The notes under the pieces were generated by a model, which saw nothing but the letters and a program-made list of their open reading frames with translations, made no database searches and was not told where the DNA came from. 64,000 nt of DNA from contig NC_090763.1 in assembly GCF_036898095.1 (NCBI RefSeq), positions 63,601,410 to 63,665,409 on the forward strand. Reading direction: 5' to 3'. Below, piece by piece: positions 1 to 10,386 of this stretch (positions within the stretch are counted from its first letter, which is position 1; each line of letters starts with the position of its first letter). This stretch comes from Palaemon carinicauda (Eukaryota > Arthropoda > Malacostraca > Decapoda > Palaemonidae). Position numbers and translations under genes: made by a program.

Positions 1-172
1 CTAGTTGGAAAAGCAAGGGCTTCAAGAGGGAAAATAGCCCCGTGAGGAAAGGAAATAAATGATGGGAACAAGTTAACAATAAACCATTCTAAAAACAGCC
101 TCGTCAACATAAAAACATTTACTGCAAGTTTGCACTTTTGAAGTTCTACTGATTCGACTACCTGATTAGGAA
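1..172 (+). repeat. Dispersed repeat R2, copy 1 (partial)
   Basis: The first 60 bases match the repeats at 27180-27300 and, reversed, 17013-17107: CTAGTTGGAAAAGCAAGG followed by GTGAGGAAAGGAAATAAA. The stretch 118-165 also matches the reverse complement of about 16840-16890, so the repeat is longer than the short core. The unit is non-coding and in the other copies is anchored by a (TAA)n tract. It could be a SINE or the 3' end of a LINE. The class is unassigned. Confidence 0.7.
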
Positions 173-196
173 GATCGGTAAATATACGATACTTTA

Positions 197-342
197 ATTT
201 TTGGGCTCATGCCATGACGTCCTGATGGAAGGTTCCTTTTTGGTAGCTTCCTTGGGTATATGAAGCTACCAAAAAGGAACCTTCCATCAGGACGTCATGG
301 CTATCTCACACAAAAATAGATTTTTCGCTTCGCTCAAAATCC
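197..342 (+). mobile_element. ITR-ITR hairpin remnant of a D-family DIRS element
   Basis: Bases 211-250 and 262-301 are perfect 40-bp inverted repeats around an 11-bp loop. The outer left part (TTTTGGGCTCATGCC) matches the right terminus of DIRS element D. The outer right part (AAAAATAGATTTTTCGCTT, then CTCAAAATCC) matches the D left terminus in reverse complement. The locus is therefore both ends of a D-family element with nothing between them, in the orientation opposite to D. It has no coding capacity. Confidence 0.75.
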
Positions 343-2940
343 GTTTTCTAGCCAAATACATGAACCACAGATTTTTCCTACTCGCTATCTTGTGTTCTAT
401 GCATTTCTGACCTTCATTGTTGGGGCAAACCAACCGTTCATGAGTTTTTGGACCCCATTATGTAAGGACAATTATGGGAGACCCCAGTGGGAAACCGGGG
501 TTTATAGGGTGGGGAAATGTCATAAATAAGTGATTAGCAGCAATAATAATGGTCAGAAATACAAAATAAGAACAAGATAACCAGTTGGAAAAATATATGG
601 ATCATTTAAGTGGCTGAACATAGGCCAAACGTGATTATTTAACACATTTGAGATTTTTAAAAGGGTACAGAACCTAACAAACCCACCTAACCTAACCTAG
701 TAGTTCCCAGGTCACAACCCCATGCCGAGCGCAAGCCCCAGGACCATGACTCCCTTCCCAGTCACAAACTAAAACGAAATCACAATATACAAATAAATCC
801 TTAGATTATGATAAAGTAAATCACAAATAAACCCTTCCATTATGAAATAGTAAATCACAACCAATTCCTTACCTTATAATTCACATCGTCGCCTGTTTTG
901 TTTTCTTGGCAATCATTACAATAGGTTTGCAGTAGAAAATGCGCTGGCCTTCGATGAAAACTAAGTCAGAATCGGACCATTGAGGCATTATTTCGCTGTT
1001 ATTTTTAATCACACGTGAGTAACAATAGCTTTACACTAAACGGAGAGCATTTCCATCATAATCAACTGCCGACATAAACATAATTACACTAATTTCGAAA
1101 TAAATTGATGTAGGCTACTTCCCTTTAAGTTCACCCTTCGAGACATCTTTACTAGATAGCGGTTGACTTAAAATTGAAGGCGAAGGTTGGAAAAAAATGG
1201 CTGTTGTAGAACAACATTCGGGAACTTATGAAGAAGTAATTGTAAGCTGTTAATTGGTTAAAAAAAAAAAAACTGCCAGATCCGTCATTGTAAATGCACA
1301 GAAAGCTCCGCAATCCATGGAAAAACCGCATGCTCAATAAGTCCACTTCAGTTTCTCAGATGTAATGGACTTAGGAGTGAAAAACATACTTCACATTTAT
1401 ATCAACTGATATGTAAGTTATTATGCCCCAGCCCCTATTAAATATATAGAGAAAAACAACAAACTAACCAGCACTCGTCCATTCCTTATAGCGAAATTAA
1501 TTTTCGCTAGCAATTAAAATATATATTAACCGGAGGATCATTCCACAACTTAGTCACAGCTGGAATAAAACTTCTAGAATACTGTTTAGTAATGAGCCTC
1601 ATGATGGAGAAGGCCTGACTATTGGAATTAAATGCCTCCCTAGTATTACGAACAGGATAGAATTGTCCAGGGAGATCTGAATGTAAAGGATGATGTTATG
1701 AAAAATCTTGTGCAACATGCATAATGAACTAACTGAACGACGGTGCCAAAGTTTAATGTCTAGATCAGGAATAAGAAATTTAATAGACCGTAAGTTTCTG
1801 TCCAACAAATTAGGATGAGAATCAGCAGCTGAAGACCACAAAGGAGAAAATACTCAAAACAAGGTAGAATGGAAGAAGTTCGTTAATAACCGATAATAAA
1901 GCTGGCAATTGCCACGACAGCACACAAAAGTTAGCCTAGTTGTATGTCTAACATCCAATTGGGCAAACAAAGTGGCCATGCAAAATAATTCTAATTTGGA
2001 GAATAAAATAATGATAACATAGGCCTAATGATGACAACCCTACCACAGAAGTTTCACACTGCGCGGAGTAACCTACCAATCGCTAAAACTTGAATAGCCT
2101 AACTCCTCAACAATTACTTAATGTTATCATACCTGACCTTAAATGGACAAATAAAAACTTATCGGTACTCACCAGGGCAATTTTGGTATGCTAGTGTAGT
2201 TATGCATTATGAAGGGAACCCATTGAAAGGTTCTCACGAAAACGAAATAAACACGAGGTTTGTCATGACAAGATGGCGTCTGATCTAATGGGTCATAATC
2301 AACCTCATTAATTAGTAAAGCAACTTTAGTAACGTACATTTGCTCTATGGTTGATTCTTAGCATAAAGTTATATTAATCAAGATTGCCCGGGAAAACTGA
2401 CTACTGGAGGATGTAACAGAGCACCAAGACAAAAGACAAAATATGGTAATTAGGATAAAAAAAAATGCCTGCCGGATGTGTGCAAGTCAAGCTGCTTCAC
2501 ATCCTTTGTACTTCATTTCATCCTACGATCTCATACATTTTACGGAAAATCTTTAAAATAACTAGATGAAGAATGGAGTATTAATTTTCCTAGCCCGTGA
2601 GTCCATTTTTTTTTTTTTTTTTTTTGCTAAGGTCCCATTCTGCTATACTTAATGTCCATCTATTATTCTATTGTGTTACTCATTATATGTCCTGCACATG
2701 TCCATTATTTTCTTACATTGTTAGAATATTCTCTACTTTAGATTGCTCTCGTATTCTTGTTGCTCTTTTCCTGTCTTTCAGTGTTATTCCACCTTTATTC
2801 ATCATTGATCTTAAAAATAAGAAACGGATTGGTTTGTGTTCACTAGGACTTAAGTACAAAATTCATCTACGCCTGTAACATATTGTGAATCTTACCTAAT
2901 TTGTGAATTTTATATTAAAACCTTGACTCGCCAATTATTC
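343..2940. other. Non-coding stretch
   Basis: AT-rich sequence with no supported gene. It holds an A run near 1261-1271, a T run at 2608-2625, and short CCTAA units near 686-699. The short open frames here look random. No exon of the downstream host gene was recognised. Confidence 0.6.
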
Positions 2941-2966
2941 CCGAATTTGACTACTCACCATGAAGG

Positions 2967-3251
2967 ATGAATTTTGCTCAGTTACTGGCTGTATGCAGTA
3001 ATCCTAAAAAGAAGATAATTAGAGCCATCGAGAAGACGGAGTATAACATCAGTGCAACTGAGGCAGCCATTATTTTCAACAAAACTTGCCTGAAAGAGGG
3101 TCTACTACCGAAATATGTTTCTCTGTTAGTTATAATGACAGCATTTCGAACATTATATATTAATGTATATTTATATTTTATTCATAATGCATCTATCCTT
3201 TTTGGTTTCTTTAGCAATAAAAAGACGTTGAGCTCAAAGGCTCTTTATTAA
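2967..3251 (+). CDS. Possible small coding fragment, unknown
   Basis: An open frame of 94 codons. Its first 50 or so residues are charged and helix-like (KKKIIRAIEKTEYNISATEA, later LKEGLLPKY) and look protein-like. The rest turns into AT-rich hydrophobic filler (LYINVYLYFIH), as expected when a frame runs past a real coding end. It may be one exon or a decayed transposon ORF. I do not recognise the family. No clear splice sites were established and the neighbourhood is otherwise non-coding, so this is weak. Confidence 0.2.
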   Translation: MNFAQLLAVCSNPKKKIIRAIEKTEYNISATEAAIIFNKTCLKEGLLPKYVSLLVIMTAFRTLYINVYLYFIHNASILFGFFSNKKTLSSKALY

Positions 3252-3780
3252 CCAGCACACAGTTATAGCATTTTATAACTTGATAAAAGGTAGCTAACAT
3301 GATTTGTGTATTGTACCTTCGCACACTTTGTACCTACATTCTACTCAAAACGAGTTCTAACTTCTATTATCATCACATAAATTTGGATTTTGCTTGCTGT
3401 AAAATTTAATGTTCCCTTGGAAAATAAGATTGAACTAAAGAAGAAAATTTTGTCCCATTTACATTGTAAAAGATAAGCATTCAGTGCAATCTTTTCCTGG
3501 TATCCTGTTTCATCTGGAAGCACTGCTGACTTGAGTACAAATTATTATGTCAAATTTAATCAAAATATTGACGGGAGGCCAACACTAGAGCTCGTGTCAC
3601 ACAGGAGGTTTGGGACCGTGTGGTATTCTTAAACGAACAAATGAAAATATGTTAATTTCATGCTGCGTTTCATTGAAACTAATAAAAAGAACACCATTAT
3701 CGCTGCCACGAGTCTTGATTCATATATTAACTGTAAGCTACTGTAAATTAACAGACTGAACAGAATATTTGCACCACTTA
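3252..3780. other. Non-coding stretch
   Basis: AT-rich spacer between the possible coding fragment and the first dispersed repeat. No features were recognised. Confidence 0.6.
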
Positions 3781-4012
3781 GGCTATAAAATAGTATGCCC
3801 CTGCACCCTGAGGCCATTCAGCACTCAAGTGTAACTGGAGAAAAAAAAAACCTCCAGTTACCCTAGAGGTTGGACTGCAAGGTGAAAACAAAACAGGAAC
3901 AGAATTAAGAGGATATAAAGCAAGTGTAAATAGAAAGCACAGGAACGCTGCCTGTAGACTAAAGCCCACAGTACAGCGTGAGAGATAAAATGATGGCACT
4001 ATACCACACTCC
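3781..4012 (+). repeat. Decapod-type dispersed repeat, copy 1
   Basis: It begins GGCTATAAAATAG, then has GCCATTCAGCACTCAAGTG and a run of A, and ends near ACGCTGCCTGTAG. The order of blocks matches the copy at 4273-4512. From memory the layout resembles a widespread decapod SINE-like repeat with a 'GGTCATTCAGCGCTGAAA' block. That identification is recall, not a search result. Confidence 0.5.
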
Positions 4013-4272
4013 GTGGATCTAAAGCCTACAGATGGCTCAAGTTATACTGAATATTTAACATATAGGCCTACAGTACTGTCATTCATTTATCTTACAAACT
4101 CTCTCAAGCTTCCTGAATATTAAAACATTTTTACTGTGCCTCTTCACGAAATTTATCCTCCAATTTATATTTTTTTTTCTTCTCCCTCTCAACAAATCTG
4201 AATTGTCTTGAAGAGGTCACCATACCACACCTCTAAATTTCAAGCATTCGTTATCCTTGTATTCAACTTATG

Positions 4273-4512
4273 AATTTGGGCTATAAGGCTCAGCACTGGG
4301 GCCTAGTAGGTCATTCAGCACCAAGATGCAACTGGGAAAAAAACTGCAATTTAATCATGAAGTAAAATGGAAGAGGTTGGACAAGATGGAAGGGAAGAAG
4401 GAACTAAGGTATAGTAGAAGGATCAAAAGAGAGGGACAGATGCAAGCTCCAAGTAATGGCTACGTTGCAACGCTTGAGATGCACTGACAGCACGGTCATT
4501 ATCCTGTAGAAG
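4273..4512 (+). repeat. Decapod-type dispersed repeat, copy 2
   Basis: It starts GGGCTATAAGGCTCAGCACT, then AGGTCATTCAGCACCAAG, a short A run, an AG-rich middle (AAGATGGAAGGGAAGAAGG), and ends GAGATGCACTGACAGCACGG. It is a better-preserved copy of the repeat at 3781. It is non-coding and is one of the clues that the host is a decapod. Confidence 0.6.
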
Positions 4513-5114
4513 TACAAGCGCTACGTCATGGGAAAAAGGATGGACTCAGTTGGAAGGATCAAGTTGGACTATGCAAGATGAAGAGTAGGACTAAATCTCT
4601 ACTTCATTTAATTCAAATTCAAAACCTATCAAGAAAAATTAGGTTTACTATCCTTTCATACATACAGTACATAATTTAAGTGTCTATTTTTTTTATCTTT
4701 ATCACACCCCCCATTTTCTTTGAATCTGTGCTTGACCACCTCTCATCTTGTTAAACACTTCTAAAATATCTTTATGGTATAAATCAATAGCTTTCATTCT
4801 CCTGTTTCAGTGATTAACATTAATAGATCCACCTGTCTAGTTTTCATTTACTTTTGCTCACACATTTTCCCTCAACGTTGTTTTAAAAACTTTCATGTTT
4901 ATGAAGTCTGCTAAACTTAATCGTTACTGCATCGTTTGGCAATCACTCTACACTAATAATAATTTTTTTTTAATACCACATCTTTATCCCTTCATGGAAT
5001 TTGCTTTATCCCTAAAAATATTCAACAGCTATGTAGACGTAATGCAACTCTAAGGTGGGCTTTTATAAAATTGTTGCTGCCATCTACAAATTTGAACTTT
5101 TTATTCTCTCTAAT
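4513..5114. other. Non-coding stretch
   Basis: AT-rich spacer up to the CATA-repeat tail of the first LINE copy. No gene or repeat was recognised. Confidence 0.6.
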
Positions 5115-5383
5115 CATACATACATACATACATATACCAAGGCACGTCCCCCAATTTTGGAGGGTAGCCGACATCAACAAATGAAACAAAAACAAAAAAG
5201 GGGACCTCTACTCTCTACGTTCCTCCCAGCCTAACAAGGGACTCAACCGAGTTCAGCTGGTACTGTTAGGGTGCCACAGCCCACCCTCCCACATTATCCA
5301 CCACAGATGAAGCTTCATAATGATGAATCCCCTACTGCTGCTACCTCCGCGGTCATCTAAGGCACCGGAGGCAGCAGCAGGGC

Positions 5384-6670
5384 CTACCGGAACTGCGTCA
5401 CAATCGCTCGCCATTCATTCCTATTTCTAGCACGCTCTCTTGCCTCTCTCACATCTATCCTCCTATCACCCAGAGCTTCCTTCACACCATCCATCCACCC
5501 AAACCTTGGCCTTCCTCTTGTACTTCTCCCATCAACTCTTGCATTCATCACCTTCTTTAGCAGACAGCCATTTTCCATTCTCTCAACATGGCCAAACCAC
5601 CTCAACACATTCATATCCACTCTAGCTGCTAACTCATTTCTTACACCCGTTCTCACTCTCACCACTTCGTTCTCAACCCTATCTACTCGAGATACACCAG
5701 CCATACTCCTTAGACACTTCATCTCAAACACATTCAATTTCTGTCTCTCCATCACTTTCATTCCCCACAACTCCGATCCATACATCACAGTTGGTACAAT
5801 CACTTTCTCATATAGAACTCTCTTTACATTCATGCCCAACCATCTATTTTTTACTACTCCCTTAACTGCCCCCAATACTTTGCAACCTTCATTCACTCTG
5901 TGACGTACATCTGCTTCCACTCCACTCCACCATTTGCTGCAACAACAGACCCCTAAGTACTTAAATTGATCCACCTCCTCAAGTAACTCTCCATTCAACA
6001 TGACATTTAACCTTGCACCACCTTCCCTTCTCCTACATCTCATAACCTTACTCTTACCCACATTAACTCTCAACTTCCTTCTCTCACACACTCTTCCAAA
6101 TTCTGTCACTAATCGGCCAAACTTTTCTTGTGTGTCTGCAACCAGTACAGTATCATCCGCAAACAGCAACTGATTTACCTCCCATTCATGGTCATTCTTG
6201 TCTACCAGTTTTAATCCTCGTCCAAGCACTCGAGCATTCACCTCTCTCACCACTCCATCAACATACAAGTTAAACAACCACGGCAACATCACACATCCCT
6301 GTCTCAGCTCCACTCTCACCGGAAACCAATCACTAACTTCATTTCCTATACTAACACATGCTTTACTACCTTTGTAGAAACTTTTCACTGTTTGCAACAA
6401 CCTTCCACCAACTCCATATAACCTCATCACATTCCACATTGCTTCCCTATCAACTCTATCATACGCTTTCTCCAGATCCATAAACGCAACATACACCTCC
6501 TTACCTTTTGCTAAATATTTCTCGCATATCTGCCTAACTGTAAAAATCTGATTCATACAACCCCTACCTCTTCTAAAACCACCCTGTATTTCTAAGATTG
6601 CATTCTCTGTTTTATCCTTGATCCTATTAATCATTACTCTACCATACACTTTTCCAACTACGCTTAACAA
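5384..6670 (-). pseudogene. LINE reverse transcriptase, C-terminal part
   Basis: The open frame of 428 codons covers most of the RT domain and the C-terminal tail. Seen: MDLEKAYDRV, LRQGC, the catalytic LFADDTVLVA, NVGKSKVM, DQFKYLG, and a tail with WFGHVERM and TRGRPRFGWMDG, typical of LINE RT tails. In the LINE the coding sequence continued upstream into 9810-10278, but Tigger now separates the two parts. Compared with copy 3 there is an extra stretch at the YLG position (CCCSKWW). The enzyme would copy LINE RNA into DNA at a nicked target. Because the 5' half is lost, this copy cannot be autonomous. Confidence 0.85.
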
Positions 6671-6677
6671 ACTAATA

Positions 6678-6700
6678 CAGTGATGCCTCAGGATACGAAA
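6678..6700. repeat. Tigger left terminal inverted repeat
   Basis: It starts CAGTGATGCCTCAGGATACG and matches the right end in reverse complement at 21 of 23 positions. A TA target duplication precedes it at 6676-6677. Copies of the TIR-internal motif TTCGTATCCTGA recur just inside, at about 6720-6750, as subterminal repeats. Confidence 0.9.
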
Positions 6701-7429
6701 TTAATCCGTTCACGATGCGGTTTCGTATCCTGATATTTTCGTATCCTGAGTCGCGTTTTACACGTAAATAGCCTAATCCGTTCCAAGCCTTATAAAAAGT
6801 CACCTTTTCTTTCATAAACACGCTAAACTGTAGTAATAAACATGCAATGCAGCCATTTCTATCATTCAATAATTAACACAACCGTTAAAAACAGCCTAAT
6901 CCATTCCAGAAACCACTATATTATTCAATAATGTAGTTATAGCCAAGTTATCCCCCCCAAGCCCAAAGAAAACGGTCCGTTTTCTTTACTACTGTATAAA
7001 AGTTACGGTACTGTATGTACGTAAAGCATTTAGATCAGTGAAGGTGTATTGTTACCTGTACGTACACCTAAATTAAGGATTGATACCTGTACACTCTGAA
7101 AAAAAGGTTACAGTTAATTAGTGTAACAAAAAAGTTGAAACTTACCTTTTGATTGAGACGATGTCCGATAGCGAAGTCGCGGCAGAGGAGGATGGCATAA
7201 GGCAGAAAACGTAACAAGTGACAGACTACGTACAGTAATTTACACACTTAACACATTAACACTTAAACTTTACGAAATAAAAAAATGGCAGAAATAATTA
7301 ACACTTAACCTTACGTATGGAAAACTATAAAATGAAAGAAAAAATTACTTTAACACTTAACGGTAACATAAAACTTAAAATTGAATGTTTTTTTTTTGCT
7401 TTTTTATAACTTTATGTTTTTCTTATTTT

Positions 7430-9286
7430 CTAAATCTCTTCTACTTCTTCATCACTTTCTTTTTTCTGTTTCTTTTCTTTACTTTCACCTTCTAATTCTT
7501 CATCCCTTCCTCTTTTCTGTTTCTTTTCTTCATTTTCACCTTCGTCTTGGCCTACTAATACCGCTGGCCTCTTTAATAAGAAACTATCCATTGAAGCTTG
7601 TTTCTGCCTACTTTTCAACACATTTCTAAAATGCGTTAGGCAAACGTCATTGCAGTGTTGAAGCGCACGGTTGGTATAAACTTTTTCTGGATGTTCCTTT
7701 TCGACGTAGTCTGCCATTTTATGGAAACATGCAAGAATTTCCTTGATGTCTGCCGTTTTCAAAGGTGCAACATCCTCCTCATCACCGCTAGAGAGCTGCT
7801 CTTGAAAATCACTCACTTGCATCGTCTCCAACTCCTTCAAGTCGTCCGTCGTCAACTCCTCGTGGTGCTCCTCGATAAGTTCATCGATATCTTCCGAGCT
7901 AACTTCCAGCCCCATGGACGTACCAAGATGTACGATGTCAGCCACCTCAGACTGCTGAATTGGTTCAGGATGGTCAACGATCTCGGCTTCTCCTCCAGGC
8001 TTCCCGAACCCCTCGAAGTCTCGTGCAGAGACAGCATCAGGCCACAGCTTCCTCCAAGATGAGTTTAGGGTACGCCTCGAAACTTCCTGCCAAGCGAGAT
8101 CGATGAGTTTGAGGCATATCACGATGTTGAAGTGATCTTTCCAAAATTCACGCAGAGTGAGGTTTGTACTCTCTGTGACTTGGAAACATCTCTTGAAGAG
8201 ATGCTTCGTGTACAATTTTTCAAAATTAGAAATAACTTGCTGGTCCATGGGCTGGAGGAGAGGGGTGGTGTTAGGCGGTAGATACAGGACCTTTATGAAG
8301 GAATACTCGGCCAGACGATATTCCTCGAGGCCAGGAGGGTGAGCTGGAGCATTGTCCAACACCAGCAGACATTTCATAGGGAAGCGCTTTTCTTCCAAAT
8401 ATTTTCGGACAGTCGGACCGAAGCAGACATTCACCCAATCAATGAACAGTTGCCTCGTTACCCAGGCTTTTGCATTCGCCTTCCACATCACGGGAAGGTT
8501 CTCCTTAATGACTTTGTGGGCTTTGAAGGCTCGGGGATTTTCTGAATGGTACACCAGCAGGGGCTTTATCTTGCAGTCCCCACTGGCGTTTGCACAAAAA
8601 GCAAGGGTAAGCCTGTCCTTCATAGGCTTATGTCCGGGTAGCCTCTTCTCCTCCGCCATGATGAACGTCCGACGAGGCATTTTCTTCCAGAAAAGCCCAG
8701 TTTCGTCGCAATTGAAAACTTGCTGCGAACTGTAGCCTTCCTGCAGAGTCAACTCGTCGAACGTTTTAACAAAGGCTTCGGCGGCCTTCGTGTCCGAGCT
8801 GGCTGCCTCCCCATGCCGTACCACTGAATGGATGCCAGTCCTTTTCTTGAATTTCTCGAACCACCCACGAGAAGCCTTGAACTCTGGGGGTTCCTGCTGG
8901 GATGTTCCTTCTCCTGCTCCTTTTTCGGCCTGAGCACGCACGAGATCACCGAAAATAGCGGAGGCCTTCTGGCAAATTGTAGTCTCAGTGATGGTGTCTC
9001 CTGAGATCTCTTTGTCCTTGATCCACACAAGAAGCAGCCTCTCCATCTCGTCATGCACGTGCGTTCTCTTGTTGGAGAAAATAGTGACGCCCTTAGAAGG
9101 TGTTGCTGCTTTGATGGCCGCCTTCTGCTTCAGGATGGTGCCTATCGTAGACGGATTCCGGCCATACTCCTTGGCGATCGCACTTAAACGCATGCCAGAC
9201 TCGTACTTTTTAACGATTTCAAGTTTCGTCTCCATCGAGAGCATCGTCTTCTTCTTCTTTCCTTCGGCAACATTCTTGGGACCCAT
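7430..9286 (-). CDS. Tigger/pogo transposase, 618 aa
   Basis: This transposase cuts and rejoins its element's ends in the nucleus. The N-terminus is a CENP-B/psq-type helix-turn-helix (residues about 15-60, KLEIVKKYESGMRLSAIAKE). A second CENP-B-type HTH follows at about 70-155 (GWFEKFKKRTGI). The DDE domain starts at FNCDETGLFW (Asp194), continues to LVLDNAPAH (Asp311) and ends with LLQPMDQQVI (Asp348). The last two acidic residues are 37 positions apart, within the range known for pogo-like enzymes. The C-terminus is acidic, then Lys/Glu-rich (EEKKQKRGRDEE). The start MGPKN is the first ATG of the frame and fits Tigger proteins. The length is usual for the family and there are no internal stops. 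Whether it is expressed cannot be seen. Confidence 0.93.
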   Translation of the reverse strand: MGPKNVAEGKKKKTMLSMETKLEIVKKYESGMRLSAIAKEYGRNPSTIGTILKQKAAIKAATPSKGVTIFSNKRTHVHDEMERLLLVWIKDKEISGDTITETTICQKASAIFGDLVRAQAEKGAGEGTSQQEPPEFKASRGWFEKFKKRTGIHSVVRHGEAASSDTKAAEAFVKTFDELTLQEGYSSQQVFNCDETGLFWKKMPRRTFIMAEEKRLPGHKPMKDRLTLAFCANASGDCKIKPLLVYHSENPRAFKAHKVIKENLPVMWKANAKAWVTRQLFIDWVNVCFGPTVRKYLEEKRFPMKCLLVLDNAPAHPPGLEEYRLAEYSFIKVLYLPPNTTPLLQPMDQQVISNFEKLYTKHLFKRCFQVTESTNLTLREFWKDHFNIVICLKLIDLAWQEVSRRTLNSSWRKLWPDAVSARDFEGFGKPGGEAEIVDHPEPIQQSEVADIVHLGTSMGLEVSSEDIDELIEEHHEELTTDDLKELETMQVSDFQEQLSSGDEEDVAPLKTADIKEILACFHKMADYVEKEHPEKVYTNRALQHCNDVCLTHFRNVLKSRQKQASMDSFLLKRPAVLVGQDEGENEEKKQKRGRDEELEGESKEKKQKKESDEEVEEI

Positions 9287-9784
9287 GGCTACAGTAATAC
9301 GTAATATAATACACTACGTAACGTTATATACAGTCTATGTATAGTAAACACTAATACAGTACAGTGCACAGTAACGAATGTTTATTAACGATAACACGTG
9401 GCGTACGAATGTACTGTATATTAACACTAAGTCAAACAAGCGAAAGCACACAATGTCTGTTAACGATACCGCGGTCGGAACGAAAAGAGAGAGAGAGAGA
9501 TGAACGCCCGTGCGTAGGCAAGCTGGGATAGTTGCCGACCAATAGGAAAGCAGGATCTTATGGCGTCAGCTAGCGTCTGAGTAGGGAGATAACCAATGGG
9601 TGAGCGGGAGGCTGTAAGTGAGTCTACCCAAGTTCAAAGTCAGGCGGCGCGCGCTTTTTAAAATTACTCTCGGCGAAGAGTTGGGATCTCGTAAGGTTTT
9701 CGTATCCTGAAATTTTATCCGTATTCTGGGGCATAAAAATCTTCGAATCACTTTTCGCATCCTGAATTTTTCGTAAGCAGAAAC

Positions 9785-9807
9785 TTTCGTATCCAGAGGT
9801 ATCACTG
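9785..9807. repeat. Tigger right terminal inverted repeat
   Basis: It reads TTTCGTATCCAGAGGTATCA then CTG, the near-perfect complement of the left TIR, followed by TA at 9808-9809. Degenerate CGTATCCTGA-type subterminal copies lie at about 9700-9780. Confidence 0.9.
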
Positions 9808-9809
9808 TA

Positions 9810-10278
9810 CCTCTTGAATTACAACACTCATGCACATCTCCCTTACCCTTATATAGTGGTACAATACATGGACAAACCCTATCTACTGGTACCATTGACA
9901 ACACAAAACACATATTAAACAATCTCGCCAACCATTCAAGTACAGTCACACCCCCTTCCTTCAACATCTCAGTTCTCACACCATCCATACCAGATGCTTT
10001 TCCTACTCTCGTTTCATCTAGTGCTCTCCTCACTTCATCTATTGTAATCCTTCTCATTCTCATCGCCCATCACTGGCACCTCAACACCTGCAACAGCAAT
10101 TATATCTGCCTCCCTATTATCCTCGACACTCAGTAAACTTTCAAAATATTCCGCCCATCTTTTCCTTGCCTCCTCTCCTTTTAACAACCTTCCATTTCCA
10201 TCTTTCACTGTCTCTTCAATTCTTGAGCCAGCCTTCCTTACTCTCTTCACTTCTTTCCAAAACTTCTTCTTATTCTCT
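9810..10278 (-). pseudogene. LINE ORF, region upstream of the RT (copy 1)
   Basis: Two overlapping frames give the expected LINE sequence: KKKFWKEVKRVRKAGSRIE, then RKRWAEYFESLL, then DETRVGKASGMDGV and VPLYKGKGDVHECCNSRG, which leads into the RT frame across the Tigger insertion. A frameshift near 10050-10060 (MGDENEKDYNR against MRMRRITIDEV) breaks the frame. The 5' end is cut off at 10280 against DIRS element A. Confidence 0.85.
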
Positions 10279-10386
10279 TCGGATCCCACTTGAAGCGGAA
10301 AAAGGGAAAGAAGGTACAAGGGGGTTTAAGGAACGAACCTGTGTCTCTTGTGCTTGTTACCTGCGGTTATCACTGAGGCTATGCCT

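Larger units (their letters stand above)
6678..9807 (-). mobile_element. Tigger/pogo DNA transposon, apparently complete
   Basis: The element is 3,130 bp, bounded by CAGTGATGCCTC and GAGGTATCACTG and flanked by TA on both sides. It is inserted in LINE copy 1. Removing it with one TA restores the uninterrupted LINE sequence (ACTAATACCTCTTG) present at 51.9 kb, so the boundaries are exact. It encodes one long transposase frame with no disruption. A cut-and-paste element with TA duplication, CENP-B-type DNA-binding domain and DDE domain is diagnostic of the Tc1/mariner-pogo-Tigger group. Confidence 0.95.
5115..10280 (-). mobile_element. LINE copy 1, APE-type non-LTR retrotransposon, 5'-truncated and split by Tigger
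   Basis: The 3' end lies at 5115-5134 in a (CATA)n tract, as in the copies at 24.9 kb and 50.3 kb. The element runs to 6677, is interrupted by the Tigger transposon, and resumes at 9808 (the second TA being the Tigger target duplication). It stops abruptly at 10280 inside the region upstream of the RT, where DIRS element A begins. Copy 3 continues uninterrupted across the Tigger insertion point. An apurinic-type endonuclease is visible only in copy 3, which places the family among APE LINEs (RTE/Jockey-like). The exact clade is not assigned. Confidence 0.9.

Noticed and set aside
686..699. CCTAA units resembling the arthropod telomere repeat
   Set aside because: Fewer than three units in an AT-rich region; chance is a sufficient explanation.
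7655..8735. Several plus-strand frames opposite the Tigger transposase
   Set aside because: The minus-strand transposase explains the region with conserved domains; the plus-strand frames have none.
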